64,000 nucleotides of DNA, from assembly GCA_025359105.1 (NCBI GenBank), contig JANYHK010000094.1, forward strand, positions 1 through 64,000, read 5' to 3'. Made by a program: the position numbers and the translations under genes. Positions 32,973-43,338 of the stretch are shown here, in pieces; the stretch's first letter is position 1, and each line of letters opens with the position of its first letter. The notes under the pieces are model-generated. The model saw nothing but the letters and a program-made list of their open reading frames with translations. It was not told the origin of the DNA and made no database searches. This stretch comes from Myxococcales bacterium (GTDB lineage Bacteria > Myxococcota_A > Polyangia > Polyangiales > Polyangiaceae).

Positions 32973-34361
32973 CTAACCGGCGCCTTTTGCGCGCGTGTAG
33001 ACGAAGAGGATGACGATGAGCACCGCGTCGGCGGTGGCGATGAGGCCGAGCTCCTTCTGCGAGACCCTCACCTCGAACGACGGGCTCGAGGCCTTGGCGA
33101 CCCCGTACAGCGCGCCCGCCATGCCGAGGTAGATGAAGAGCATCGCGTGGTAGCAGAAGCTCAGGAAGAAGATGCCGATGAGGACGCCGCAGAAGCTCGT
33201 GAAGAGCGACAGGCCGTACGCCGGGAGCCTCCGGTCCATGTCCCACGTCGGCTTGAAGGCGATCATGTACGGGATCTTGACGGACACGTAGACGAACGAC
33301 GTCCAGATGACCATCCCGGGGAAGCCGAGCTCCGCCGCCGACAGGAGGTACGAGTTGTGCGCGGTGATGAAGTAGTTCTCGACGAACTGCCCGAACCCGA
33401 GCCCCAAAAAGGGGTTCTGCTTCACGAAGTCGACGCCCTCGTAGAGCGCACCTAGGCGCTCGAGGCTCGAGGCCTCGGCGTCCTCGCCGCTGCGTCCGCC
33501 GGCGAGGAGCAAGGGGAGGCCTGCGATGCCGCCCATGATGAGCCCCTTTGCGCCGTATCTTCGGATGAAGTAGACGCCGAGGATCGCCAGCAGCACGAGC
33601 ACGCCGCCGCGCGAGCCGGTGAGCATCACGCAATAAAGGACGACCCCGAGCACCATCGCGAGGAGCAGGTGGCGAAACTTGGTGCGCATCTGCGCGTGGA
33701 ACGCGAAGCAGAAGCTCATCGCCGCGGCGACGGCCAGCGCCAGCTCGTTGGGATCGGCGAAGGTGCCGCGCCACCGCACGCGGCCGTGCGCGATCGTGAA
33801 CGCCTTGAAGAGGCCGGGCTTCTCGCACGCGTACTCGCGCCCGTCGATGCCGTCTTTGTCGCACGTGTGGCTGTCCTCGCAGGCTCGCCCGTCCGGCTCG
33901 CCCTTGCTCTGGTCATGGGCGGCGCCGCCTCCCTCTTCCTCCTCGAGGAGGATGCACTGGAACTCGCCCTGCCCCTGGTGGATGCAGATCGCGCTGAGCG
34001 CGACGCTGATCAAGACGAGGAGGATGGCCAGGCCGCGGAAGCTCGCGAACGAGCGCCCGGCGTACATGACGATCCCCATGAAGATCGTCGCGAACCCGAG
34101 CGACGTCTTCATGTCGAGCACGACGTCCATGCCGACCTTGATCGCGGTCGTGAACACGCACCAGCCAAGGAAAGCGATCAGGAACGGAAGCTGTGGCGAC
34201 CACGCCGTCTTGATCTTGCCCGTCGCGAACTCGATGAGAATGCCGAGCACGGCGAGGCCGACGGCGATGTTGAGCAAGCCGACGCTCTCGAGCCCCGGAA
34301 CGAACTCCTGAGGTCGGATGAAGATCGTGAAGATGAGGAGGAGCGCGCCGGCGAGCGCCAC
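32973..34361 (-). CDS. Wzy/O-antigen-ligase-like polysaccharide polymerase
   Basis: Protein of 462 aa from GTG 34361, with GAGG 8 nt upstream and the previous stop 10 nt away. It has about eleven hydrophobic segments. The large extracytoplasmic loop carries YACEKPGLFKAFTIAHGRVRW, GTFADPNELA and, after further helices, MLTGSRGG, the usual Wzy_C/WaaL signature region. AHNSYLLSAAELG is also typical. An unusual acidic and Cys-containing insert (EEEEGGGAAHDQSKGEPDG) lies in a loop. It would polymerise lipid-linked repeat units at the periplasmic face, with the chain-length protein at 27103. Third gene of a methyltransferase-GT2-wzy operon. Confidence 0.85.
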   Translation of the reverse strand: MALAGALLLIFTIFIRPQEFVPGLESVGLLNIAVGLAVLGILIEFATGKIKTAWSPQLPFLIAFLGWCVFTTAIKVGMDVVLDMKTSLGFATIFMGIVMYAGRSFASFRGLAILLVLISVALSAICIHQGQGEFQCILLEEEEGGGAAHDQSKGEPDGRACEDSHTCDKDGIDGREYACEKPGLFKAFTIAHGRVRWRGTFADPNELALAVAAAMSFCFAFHAQMRTKFRHLLLAMVLGVVLYCVMLTGSRGGVLVLLAILGVYFIRRYGAKGLIMGGIAGLPLLLAGGRSGEDAEASSLERLGALYEGVDFVKQNPFLGLGFGQFVENYFITAHNSYLLSAAELGFPGMVIWTSFVYVSVKIPYMIAFKPTWDMDRRLPAYGLSLFTSFCGVLIGIFFLSFCYHAMLFIYLGMAGALYGVAKASSPSFEVRVSQKELGLIATADAVLIVILFVYTRAKGAG

Positions 34362-34371
34362 GGCGTTGACC

Positions 34372-35421
34372 TCAGCCCGCTCCGACGCGGGTGCCGTTCG
34401 AGAGGAGCGGCGCTCCGGCGATCTCGAGCTTCTCCGGCTCCTTTGGCCAGTCGCGCTTGATGGCGTACTCGACGAGGCCGACGGCGAAGCCGGTTCCGTG
34501 CGAGACGTGGAGCACCGGAAAAATGGCCCAGACGACGGGGATCGCGGCGGCGCCCGCCTTGCGCCCGACGCGCACCGCCTCGGCGAGGGTCGCCAGCGCG
34601 TAGCCCCCGAACGCGAAAGGCGTGACGGGCTGGATCGGGCTCGTCGCGAGCAGGCCCGCCCCGCCGAGCACCGTGAGGAACGGGATCGCCGGGCGCAGCG
34701 AGAGGAACTTCTTGTGCTTGAGCAGCGTGCGCGCGCGCCCCTTACCGTACTTGTAGTACTGCTTCGCGAGCGTCTGGAACGAAGCGCGCGGGTAGTAGTG
34801 CACGACGACATCGCGCGACTGGAACACCTTGCCGCCGCTCTCGATGATGCGTTGGTTCAGCTCGGCGTCCTCGTTGGTGATGGCCTTGGGATCGTACATG
34901 CCGATCGTCTCGAAGACCTTGCGCTTGAATGCGCCGAGGAAGACGGTGTCGACGTACCCCTCGTTGTCCGCGCCGCGGTAGCGGGCGCCGCCGACGCCGA
35001 GCGGGCTCTCGAGCGCGGCGCAAAGGGCGCGCTGGAACAAGGTCTTCGCTCGCGCGCGCTGGGCCCCGCCCGCGTTGTCTGCGCCGCTCTTCTCGAGCGC
35101 TTCGATGCATTTTCGGACGTAGTCGGGCGCGTACTCGCAGTGCACGTCCATGCGCACGACGACGTCTCCCCGCGAAGCCTTGATGAGCCGGTTCATCCCC
35201 GCCGCCTGGATGCGATCGGGGTTGTCGACGAGCTGGATGCGGACGTCCTCGTCGGCGAGGCGCTGGATGATCTCGCGCGTCGCGTCGATGCTCATGCCGT
35301 CGGCGACCAGGATCTCCATCCGGTCTGCCGGGTAGTCCTGCGCCATGACGCTGCGCAGGCACGTCTCGATGTACGCCTCCTCGTTGAGGCACGGCATCGC
35401 GATGCTGACGAAGGGGGTCAC
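34372..35421 (-). CDS. Family 2 glycosyltransferase (ExoA-like), membrane-associated
   Basis: Protein of 349 aa. The GT-A fold starts at once: FVSIAMPCLNEEAYIETCLRS, ILVADGMSIDATREII, GDVVVRMDVHCEYAPDYV (the DxD-equivalent) and AITNEDAELNQRI (catalytic acidic region). One or two C-terminal hydrophobic segments (PAIPFLTVLGGAGLLATS, IPVVWAIFPVLHVSHGTGF) anchor it. The layout resembles succinoglycan ExoA-type enzymes that extend a lipid-linked oligosaccharide. The GTG start overlaps the methyltransferase stop by 4 bp (GTGA). The transferred sugar is unknown. Confidence 0.9.
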   Translation of the reverse strand: MTPFVSIAMPCLNEEAYIETCLRSVMAQDYPADRMEILVADGMSIDATREIIQRLADEDVRIQLVDNPDRIQAAGMNRLIKASRGDVVVRMDVHCEYAPDYVRKCIEALEKSGADNAGGAQRARAKTLFQRALCAALESPLGVGGARYRGADNEGYVDTVFLGAFKRKVFETIGMYDPKAITNEDAELNQRIIESGGKVFQSRDVVVHYYPRASFQTLAKQYYKYGKGRARTLLKHKKFLSLRPAIPFLTVLGGAGLLATSPIQPVTPFAFGGYALATLAEAVRVGRKAGAAAIPVVWAIFPVLHVSHGTGFAVGLVEYAIKRDWPKEPEKLEIAGAPLLSNGTRVGAG

Positions 35422-36281
35422 GTGCTCGCGCTCGCGCTCTTGGCGGCGGCACGCGCCTCCGCGGGCTTCTTGCCGGTCATGAAAACCTGGCAGTCGACGA
35501 ACGGTGCCTTGGCGAAGGCCCAGTCGATCTCGAAGGCCGGGCCCTGGAGGTCCATCAGCTTGAGCACGCCGTACCAGTAGAGGTTGAGCGCCGGGGCGAA
35601 TTTCCGGTAGGTGCCCATGTTCTTCATGAAGTGGGTCTGGTCGAACGTCTGCGGCGCGGCGTCCCCGGCGTCGGTGCGCTTGTAGCTGCCGCGGCGGAGC
35701 ACCTTGCGCGCGAGCTTCAGCGGGCCCCAGCCGAGCGCGTCGGCGATGCGGTTGGCGCCGCCGGACAAGGTCGCGTTGCCGATGCGGCAGTGGGTGAGCC
35801 CGGCGCGCGCGGCGAGCGCCTCGAGGCCGGCCGAATCGTCGAACCGCGTGATGCCGTGCATCTTCGCCTGCGGCTCGTTGGGGAACGTCACCAGGTACTC
35901 GCCGGCCGGGGCGAGGAGGCGCTCGACGCCGCGAAAAAACGCCGCCGGATCGCTCACGTGCTCGAGCGTGTCGCACGCGATGACCCGCGTGAATGCTCCC
36001 TCGAACGGCCGCACTTGCTCGGGGATCGTGATGTCGCCGACGACGAAGCGAAGGTTCGAGAAGCGGTCCTCGAGGTAGCGCAGCTCCGCGATGGTGCCCC
36101 CGCTGATCTCGAAGCCGGTGACCTGGGCGCAGAGCTTGGCCAGGCGCGCGGTCGTTCCGCCGCTACCGACGCCGATCTCGCACACGGTGTCACGCGCCCC
36201 GAGGGAGAGCTGCTCCAGAACGAGCAGGTCGCGAAACGGGAAGCTCGTGGGCGGAAATGGGACGAAGTCGATCCGGGTCAT
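35418..36281 (-). CDS. SAM-dependent class I methyltransferase
   Basis: Protein of 287 aa. Rossmann motif I is VCEIGVGSGGTTARL, followed by QVTGFEISGGTIAEL, LRFVVGDITIP, ACDTLEHVSDPAAFF and a PAGEYLVTFPNEP strand, the canonical class I order. A C-terminal domain of about 110 residues (FMKNMGTYRKFAPALNLYWYGVLKLMD) is specific to this protein. As first gene of an operon with GT2 and wzy it probably methylates a sugar or lipid-linked intermediate. It is divergent from the FHA-GGDEF gene with a 51-bp gap. Confidence 0.85.
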   Translation of the reverse strand: MTRIDFVPFPPTSFPFRDLLVLEQLSLGARDTVCEIGVGSGGTTARLAKLCAQVTGFEISGGTIAELRYLEDRFSNLRFVVGDITIPEQVRPFEGAFTRVIACDTLEHVSDPAAFFRGVERLLAPAGEYLVTFPNEPQAKMHGITRFDDSAGLEALAARAGLTHCRIGNATLSGGANRIADALGWGPLKLARKVLRRGSYKRTDAGDAAPQTFDQTHFMKNMGTYRKFAPALNLYWYGVLKLMDLQGPAFEIDWAFAKAPFVDCQVFMTGKKPAEARAAAKSASAST

Positions 36282-36332
36282 GGGACGGGAGCAGGATAGC
36301 CGCTCTGCGGCCCACAACAATGCCCCTGTTCC

Positions 36333-37274
36333 ATGGCAATGGGGCTTTACACCCTGCCCCAGGGGCGGAAGTATCCATGGTTCGTGAAGAAGCTGAACAC
36401 CCTCGTCAGTGAGCCGACCCCGCTCTCCACGCGGGCGCACGCGATCCTGACGGTGCTCTCGGGCACCGAGACGGGGCGCGTGGTCATCCTCGAGGTCGGC
36501 GAGCCGCTCAGCCTCGGGCGCGCTGACACGTGTCGCATTCGCTTCGACGACGCGAGCGTCTCCGGCCAGCACGGCAAGGTCATCGGTATCGCCGGCGGAT
36601 TCCACTACATCGACGACAACTCGACCAACGGGAGCTTCGTCAACGGCACGCGCCTCGCGGCCGGCAAGACGATTCAGCTGAACGACGGCGACCGCCTCCA
36701 GCTCGGCTCCGGCACGCTCCTCCGCTTCTCCGTCGTCGACGACGCCGAGCGCGGCGCCCTCACGCGCATGTACGAGGCGGCGTTCCGCGACGCGCTCACC
36801 GGCGCCTACAACAGGAAGCACCTGGACGAGCGCCTCGACGCCGAGCTCGCGTTCGCGCTGCGCCACGGAACCGACCTCTGTGTGCTCATGCTCGACATCG
36901 ATCACTTCAAGGCGGTGAACGACACCCACGGCCACCAGGCCGGCGACGCCGTCCTCAAGATGACCGCGGAGGTCCTCGCCAAGCAGCTTCGCGCCGAGGA
37001 CATGCTGGCCCGGTTCGGCGGCGAGGAGTTCACGGTCATCACGCGCGGCATCCCGCTCTCGTCCGCGATCACGCTGGGCGAGCGCCTGCGGATGGCGCTG
37101 GGCCTCTCGACCACGAGCGTCGCCGGCACGCCGATCCGGGTGACGGCGAGCGTCGGCGTCGCCTCCCTTGTCTGCTGCGGAAAAACGCGCGATCGGATGA
37201 CGCTCATGAAGATCGCCGATCAGCGCCTCTACCGCGCAAAGGAAGCGGGCAGGAACCGCGTGATCGGCACGTGA
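36333..37274 (+). CDS. FHA-GGDEF diguanylate cyclase
   Basis: Protein of 313 aa. An FHA domain (about 45-135) has LGRADTCRIRFDDASVSGQHG and DDNSTNGSFVNG, the phosphothreonine-binding loops. A GGDEF domain (about 150-313) has DALTGAYNRKHLDERL, MLDIDHFKAVNDTHGHQAGD and the active-site GGEEF at 229-233. An RxxD inhibitory site (RAED, 220-223) lies exactly five residues earlier. It should therefore make c-di-GMP, with product inhibition and with phosphopeptide binding as input. The OPX export gene follows 41 bp downstream on the same strand. A Ser/Thr kinase encoded at 41890 is a natural candidate partner. A GTG near 36384 could be an alternative start. Confidence 0.93.
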   Translation: MAMGLYTLPQGRKYPWFVKKLNTLVSEPTPLSTRAHAILTVLSGTETGRVVILEVGEPLSLGRADTCRIRFDDASVSGQHGKVIGIAGGFHYIDDNSTNGSFVNGTRLAAGKTIQLNDGDRLQLGSGTLLRFSVVDDAERGALTRMYEAAFRDALTGAYNRKHLDERLDAELAFALRHGTDLCVLMLDIDHFKAVNDTHGHQAGDAVLKMTAEVLAKQLRAEDMLARFGGEEFTVITRGIPLSSAITLGERLRMALGLSTTSVAGTPIRVTASVGVASLVCCGKTRDRMTLMKIADQRLYRAKEAGRNRVIGT

Positions 37275-37315
37275 CGCGGACGCGAATAACCCCCAAGGTA
37301 TGATACAAAAGCCAG

Positions 37316-37903
37316 ATGCGAACTGCCCTCGTCGCTTTGACCGTCGCCGTGGTGGGCCTCCTCGCGCTCGCCGGTTGCGGCGGCACGCGGTCGTACAACT
37401 GGGCCGCGGAGCGCGCCGCGGGGTACCGCGTCGGCCCCGGTGACGTCGTCAAGATCAACGTGTGGAAGCACGACGAGCTCTCGCAGCAGGTCACCGTCCG
37501 CCCCGACGGTGCGATGACGATGCCCCTCATCGGCGACATCAAGGCCGAGGGCAAGACGGTCGACGAGATCGCCGGCGACATCGGCGGGCGCGTGCACAAA
37601 TACTTCCAGGATCAGCCGCCGGTGACGGTGCAGATCGCCGAGGTCCGCTCGTACAAGGTGTACGTCGTCGGTGAGGTCCAGCGCGGCGGCGAGTTCACGC
37701 CGAACCACCAGATCAGCGTGCTTCACGGCCTCGCGCTCGCCGGCGGCTTCACTCGCTTCGCGAGCACCGACCGCATCGTCATCGTCCGCAAGGACGCGCG
37801 CGGCGAGCGGCGCATCCCCTTCGATTTCTCGGCCGTCGTCGAGAAGGGGGACCTGCAGCAGAACCTCGCGCTGCAATCGGGCGACACGGTCATCGTCCCG
37901 TAA
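37316..37903 (+). CDS. Outer-membrane polysaccharide export (OPX, Wza-like) lipoprotein, short form
   Basis: Protein of 195 aa with lipoprotein signal ending LALAGC (Cys 21). The polysaccharide export domain (YRVGPGDVVKINVWKHDELSQQVTVRPDG...) is followed by one SLBB-type domain (YKVYVVGEVQRGGEF...LALAGGFTRFASTDRIVIVRK). It ends LQSGDTVIVP, without the C-terminal amphipathic helix by which E. coli Wza crosses the outer membrane. Such short OPX proteins, as in Myxococcus xanthus, need a separate beta-barrel porin. The initiating transferase gene follows 6 nt later. A TATGAT hexamer at 37299 may be a -10 element. Confidence 0.92.
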   Translation: MRTALVALTVAVVGLLALAGCGGTRSYNWAAERAAGYRVGPGDVVKINVWKHDELSQQVTVRPDGAMTMPLIGDIKAEGKTVDEIAGDIGGRVHKYFQDQPPVTVQIAEVRSYKVYVVGEVQRGGEFTPNHQISVLHGLALAGGFTRFASTDRIVIVRKDARGERRIPFDFSAVVEKGDLQQNLALQSGDTVIVP

Positions 37904-37909
37904 GGCGCG

Positions 37910-39280
<1,371 letters not shown>

Positions 39281-39323
39281 GCCTGAGGGCACTGAGCCAA
39301 AGAGGCTTGGCGGGCTGGCGTCT

Positions 39324-40160
39324 TCATTTGCGCTCGGCGGTGACGACCCAGATGGCCGCGGAGAGCGCGACGCCCGTGTCGGTGAGGTAGGGGCGCAGCG
39401 CCTCGCGGACGGCGGCGCGCATCTTGGCCAGCGTGGCGCCGTCGGCGGCGAAGGCGAGGCGTCCGGCGGGGCCGGTGAGGAGGGCGTAATCGACGGCGTC
39501 CTCGAGCGGGCCCGTGCGGAGCAGCACGTCGCGTGGCGTGACGTGGGTGCCGGTGAAGCCGGCGGCGGCGAGGATGGTCTCCACGCGCGTTCTGTCGGCG
39601 AACGCGAATGGGCCGGGGGCGTCCTCGGGGGTGGGCTCGGGGGGAGGGACGACGGTGAGTACGGCCGCGAGAGGCACCGTGACCCACGGGTTCTCCGTGA
39701 TCGCGCGCCAGCAGACGAACGCGAGGCGACCACCCGAGCGGAGGGCCTGCGCCAGGTTTCCGAACGCGGCTATCGGGTCCTCGAAGAACATGACGCCAAA
39801 GCGCGAGAAGACGACATCGAAAGGTCGGGTCGTACGAAACTCCGACGCGTCGGCCTCTTGGAAGGTGGGGCGCGACGTTCCGGCCTCGAGCGCGCTCGCT
39901 CGTGCCCGCGCCTGCGCAAGCATCGGCGCCGACAGGTCGACGCCGACGACCTCGCCTCCGGGCCCCACCGCGTCGGCGAGCGCGAGCGCCGTCGCGCCGC
40001 AGCCGCAACCGACATCGAGCACCCGCTCGCCGGCCACGACGCGCGCGGCTGCGAGCCCCTCTTCGCCGAGTGGTCCGAGCACGTAATCGAGCCGCTTTTG
40101 CTCGCGCACCCAACGCTCGCCCGCTTCGCCGTTCCAGAAGGTTGCTTGATTCATGCTCAT
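39324..40160 (-). CDS. SAM-dependent methyltransferase (UbiE/class I)
   Basis: Protein of 278 aa. It begins MSMNQATFWNGEAGERWV and has class I motifs VLDVGCGCGATALALA, VVGVDLSAPMLAQARARA, FQEADASEF, FDVVFSRFGVMFFEDP and GGRLAFVCWRA. The FWNGEAGERWV opening occurs in many actinobacterial and myxobacterial small-molecule methyltransferases. The start overlaps the PEGA-protein stop by 4 bp (ATGA), making it last in a five-gene minus-strand operon with GT4, barrel, kinase and PEGA protein. The substrate may be a sugar, lipid or unrelated metabolite. Confidence 0.88.
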   Translation of the reverse strand: MSMNQATFWNGEAGERWVREQKRLDYVLGPLGEEGLAAARVVAGERVLDVGCGCGATALALADAVGPGGEVVGVDLSAPMLAQARARASALEAGTSRPTFQEADASEFRTTRPFDVVFSRFGVMFFEDPIAAFGNLAQALRSGGRLAFVCWRAITENPWVTVPLAAVLTVVPPPEPTPEDAPGPFAFADRTRVETILAAAGFTGTHVTPRDVLLRTGPLEDAVDYALLTGPAGRLAFAADGATLAKMRAAVREALRPYLTDTGVALSAAIWVVTAERK

Positions 40161-41869
40161 AGCTCGTAGCGAAGCCCGACGCCGGGCGTCAACACGAGCA
40201 GCACCGGGCCGACCGTGGATGACTCCCCGAAGCTCACGAAATCGCGGCCGAGCACCGCGTTGTCGGCGTCCTTCCACATCGGCTTGGTGATCGCGACGAG
40301 CACGAGCGCCTGCACGCCGAGGAGCAGCTCGGTGTGCTCGCCGAGCGGCAGGCCGACGCGCACCTCGGGCGCGACATAGCCGTAGCGCGCCGCCGTCGTC
40401 TCCGTCGCGCCGGCGGCGCCGAGCGGAAATTGCGCCGTCCTGTCGTCGCGCGTTTCGCCCAAGAGCACGCCGGCGCCGAGACGGAACGTGAGCGGCAGCG
40501 CGGTGGCGGTGTGGTAGCCGAGGGAGCCGCCGAGGGTGATGCCACGGAGGGCAAGCGCGTCGTCGGCCGTTCCGTCGATCGGCGCGCGCCCGCGCGGGGT
40601 CGCCGCGACGGCGCGGCCCCGCGTCGATTGGCCTGTCACGAGGTACCCGCCGTCGAGGGAAAGGCTCACGCGGTTCTTGAGCTCGTAGCCCACGTGCAGC
40701 ATGCCCTGCGTTCCGATGGGCAGCGCCGTCGAGCACCCCGCGCCGCAGCCGCCGGACACGTCGCCGCCGAAGAGCGAGCCTGTCGCGAAGCCGAGGCTCG
40801 CGTCGAGGACGAAATGCCCGCGCCGGGCACCTCCCCACATCGGAGACTCCGGGTCGCGATCGAGCGGGATTTCAAGCGTTTCCCGCTGTCCGCTGGCCAT
40901 GAGGAACGACCGCGCGCGCGGCAGGAAGCCCTCGGCCGCCACCTCCACCTTGTGTCCGCCGCTCCGCACGCGCCCGCTCCAGACCCCGCTGCCGACGGGG
41001 ACACCGTCGACCGCCACGCGCGCGCCGCTCGGCGTCGGCTCCACGCGGAGCTCCGCGTCGAGGACCTCGAGCGCCAGCGTGAGCGGCGCGACGCCGTTCG
41101 TCGCGACGCTGATCTGCGCGGGCTGCGTGCCGGCGCCCTCGTCTCCGCGGAGGCTCACGGTGTGGCTGCCGCTCGAGACACTTCCCTCCCAGGGCGCGGC
41201 GCCGACGGGAACGCCGTCGACGATGACCTCCGCAGCACGACCGGTCTGCTCCAGCACGCGCAGTCGCCCGGATTCACGCAGGGCCTCGAGGCGAACGTCG
41301 ACCTGGACGGTCCGGCCGCCCGCGACGTCGACCAGCGACACCTTCGTCAAGAAGCCCGGCTTGTACACGAGGATGCCGTGCGAGCCAGCCTTCACACGCA
41401 CTGGCTTGCCCAGAGGCGACACGCCCCGCGCGCGCTGATCGATCTGGATCTGGGCGTCGCGTTCGGAGACGCGTACGTCCAGCGCTCCGACGAGCCCGCG
41501 GACCTGCCGCATGTCCTCTTCTGCGGCGTCGCGATCCGCCGAGGCCATGTTCGGGAACGTCGCCAGGAGGTGCTCCAGCATGTCGAGCGCCTCGTCGTAG
41601 CGTTCGAGCTGGCGCAGGCACACCGCGGCGTTCTGGGTGTTGCCGCGCGTGGGGTAGAGCTCGCGCGACAGCAAGAACTCCGCCAGCGCCGGCTCCCACG
41701 ACTTGGCCCGCACCAGCGCCGTCCCGCGCTCGAAGTGCGCGCGCGCCTGGTCCTTGCGCGCGCTGTCCGCGGCTTCCGGCGCAGGCGTGCTCGGGCTTGC
41801 CTGCGCGCGCGCCAAAGGAGCGAAGGCGAGCAGGCACGTCACGACGAGGAGGGCGAACCGGACGCGCAT
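40157..41869 (-). CDS. Exported TPR-PEGA protein with C-terminal beta-barrel-like domain
   Basis: Protein of 570 aa with a Sec signal peptide (ending PLARAQA). TPR helices occupy about 40-125 (HFERGTALVRAKSWEPALAEFLLSRELYP; YDEALDMLEHLLATFP). Three PEGA-like beta units follow at about 128-330, marked by VIVDGVPVGAAPWEGSV and VAVDGVPVGSGVWSGRV. The last roughly 230 residues have alternating amphipathic strands (GHFVLDASLGFATGSLFG, LHVGYELKNRVSLSLDGGYLV, YVAPEVRVGLPLGEHTELLLG) ending VLTPGVGLRYEL, consistent with an outer-membrane barrel. It is co-transcribed with a Ser/Thr kinase gene (20-bp gap). It echoes the architecture of the TPR-PEGA-TonB receptor at 4180. Confidence 0.85.
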   Translation of the reverse strand: MRVRFALLVVTCLLAFAPLARAQASPSTPAPEAADSARKDQARAHFERGTALVRAKSWEPALAEFLLSRELYPTRGNTQNAAVCLRQLERYDEALDMLEHLLATFPNMASADRDAAEEDMRQVRGLVGALDVRVSERDAQIQIDQRARGVSPLGKPVRVKAGSHGILVYKPGFLTKVSLVDVAGGRTVQVDVRLEALRESGRLRVLEQTGRAAEVIVDGVPVGAAPWEGSVSSGSHTVSLRGDEGAGTQPAQISVATNGVAPLTLALEVLDAELRVEPTPSGARVAVDGVPVGSGVWSGRVRSGGHKVEVAAEGFLPRARSFLMASGQRETLEIPLDRDPESPMWGGARRGHFVLDASLGFATGSLFGGDVSGGCGAGCSTALPIGTQGMLHVGYELKNRVSLSLDGGYLVTGQSTRGRAVAATPRGRAPIDGTADDALALRGITLGGSLGYHTATALPLTFRLGAGVLLGETRDDRTAQFPLGAAGATETTAARYGYVAPEVRVGLPLGEHTELLLGVQALVLVAITKPMWKDADNAVLGRDFVSFGESSTVGPVLLVLTPGVGLRYEL

Positions 41870-41889
41870 CGACCGAAGGCGAGCTTACC

Positions 41890-43320
41890 CTACTCGAAGG
41901 AGTTGCTCGTCTCGAGCTTGCCCGTCTGCGATGGCGCGGCCGAAGTCGGTGGCGCGGGGACCGTCGCAGGCGAGCCCTTCGCGGGCTTCGCCGTGGCGGA
42001 GGAGCGCGGTAGGACCTTGACGCCCGCGTTGGCGCCGGGCACGCCGCCCGGCGGCCCGACGGGGACCGCGGCGGCGAGCGGGGCAGGCGGCGTAGGCGCG
42101 AGGGGCTTGCTGACGGGGAGCTGCGCGGCGACCGTCGGCGGTGGCGGTGACGCAACGGTCGCCGTTCTCTCGCTGACCGCCAGACCTTTCGGTTGCCGCG
42201 TCATCATCGCGACGCCAGCCACCAGCGCGACGCCTGCCAGTGTTCCCACCGCGAGCCGCCGCGCCATCGTGCGAGGGTGGGTGCGCACCGTCGTGTCGTG
42301 CCCGTTGTCGGTGCGCGTGAGCGCCACGTCGCCATCGCCGCCGGCGCCGACCGCGGGCTGCGCCTCTCGGGCGCGCGGCAGGACGGCGCGCGGCTCTTGG
42401 ACCGCGCGCTCCTCGACGGTGAGCGGGCGAATCGTCGCGTTCTCGATCTCCCAGCCGTCCTCGAGCACCTCCCCGATGGCGTCGAGCATCGCGATGGGGC
42501 TCGGGTAGCGATCGCCGGGATCGATCTCCAGCGCCTTGTGCACGATCGCCGCGATCGGCGCCGGGACCCACGGCGCCGCGCCTTGGACGTGGGCCGCAGG
42601 CTCCTGGCAAATGGCGATGATGAGCCGCCCGAGCGTGTCGTGCCGCTCGTGAGGCACCCGCCCGGTGAGCATCTCGAACAGGACCACGCCGAGGGAGAAG
42701 ATGTCGGTCCGCGCGTCGAACGTCTTGGCGCCGATCGCCTGCTCCGGCGACATGTAGAGCGGCGAGCCCACGAGGCCGCCCGTCTGCGTGAGGCTCTTGG
42801 ACGCCTCCAGGTCGGCGGGGCTCCTCCGCATCTTGGCGACGCCGAAATCGAGCAGCTTCACGACGCGGGTGTCGCCCGCCTCGGCGACGTACACGTTGGC
42901 CGACTTGATGTCGCGGTGGATGATGTCGGCGTCGTGTGCCTTGGCGAGTCCCACGCACGCCTGCGCGGCGATGCAGAGCGCCAACCGCGGCGGGAGCGGC
43001 CCGAGGCGTCGCACGAGCTGTTGCACGTCCTCGCCGCGCAGCCGCTCCATCGCCAGGTACGGTCGCCCTGTCTCGGCGTCGACGCCGGCGTCGATCAGCT
43101 TGGCGATGTGGCGCGACTCGATGGCTGCCGCCGCGCGCGCCTCGCGCTGGAAGCGCGCGAGCTGGATCTTGTCCTTGGCGTGCTCGACGAGGACGACCTT
43201 CAGCGCGACGACGTTGCCACTGCCCTCTTCGGTGGCCTCGTAGACGGCGCCCATGCCGCCCTCTCCGAGCAGCGGTCCTACTCGGTATTTCCCGTCGACG
43301 AGCTGCCCGTCGGAAAGCAT
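41890..43320 (-). CDS. Transmembrane Ser/Thr protein kinase in EPS operon
   Basis: Protein of 476 aa. The kinase domain (about 8-280) has glycine loop LGEGGMGAVY, Lys in VVALKVV, HRDIKSANVYV, LLDFGVAK, SPLYMSPEQ and DIFSLGVVLFEMLTGR; all catalytic residues are kept. One membrane helix (RRLAVGTLAGVALVAGVAMM, about 355-374) precedes an Ala/Pro-rich extracytoplasmic tail ending KLETSNSFE. It lies between the candidate barrel porin and the TPR-PEGA protein in an operon. It may phosphorylate EPS assembly proteins or create the phosphothreonine read by the FHA-GGDEF protein; both ideas are inference. Confidence 0.92.
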   Translation of the reverse strand: MLSDGQLVDGKYRVGPLLGEGGMGAVYEATEEGSGNVVALKVVLVEHAKDKIQLARFQREARAAAAIESRHIAKLIDAGVDAETGRPYLAMERLRGEDVQQLVRRLGPLPPRLALCIAAQACVGLAKAHDADIIHRDIKSANVYVAEAGDTRVVKLLDFGVAKMRRSPADLEASKSLTQTGGLVGSPLYMSPEQAIGAKTFDARTDIFSLGVVLFEMLTGRVPHERHDTLGRLIIAICQEPAAHVQGAAPWVPAPIAAIVHKALEIDPGDRYPSPIAMLDAIGEVLEDGWEIENATIRPLTVEERAVQEPRAVLPRAREAQPAVGAGGDGDVALTRTDNGHDTTVRTHPRTMARRLAVGTLAGVALVAGVAMMTRQPKGLAVSERTATVASPPPPTVAAQLPVSKPLAPTPPAPLAAAVPVGPPGGVPGANAGVKVLPRSSATAKPAKGSPATVPAPPTSAAPSQTGKLETSNSFE

Positions 43321-43338
43321 ACGCCCCTCAAAGGTAGC

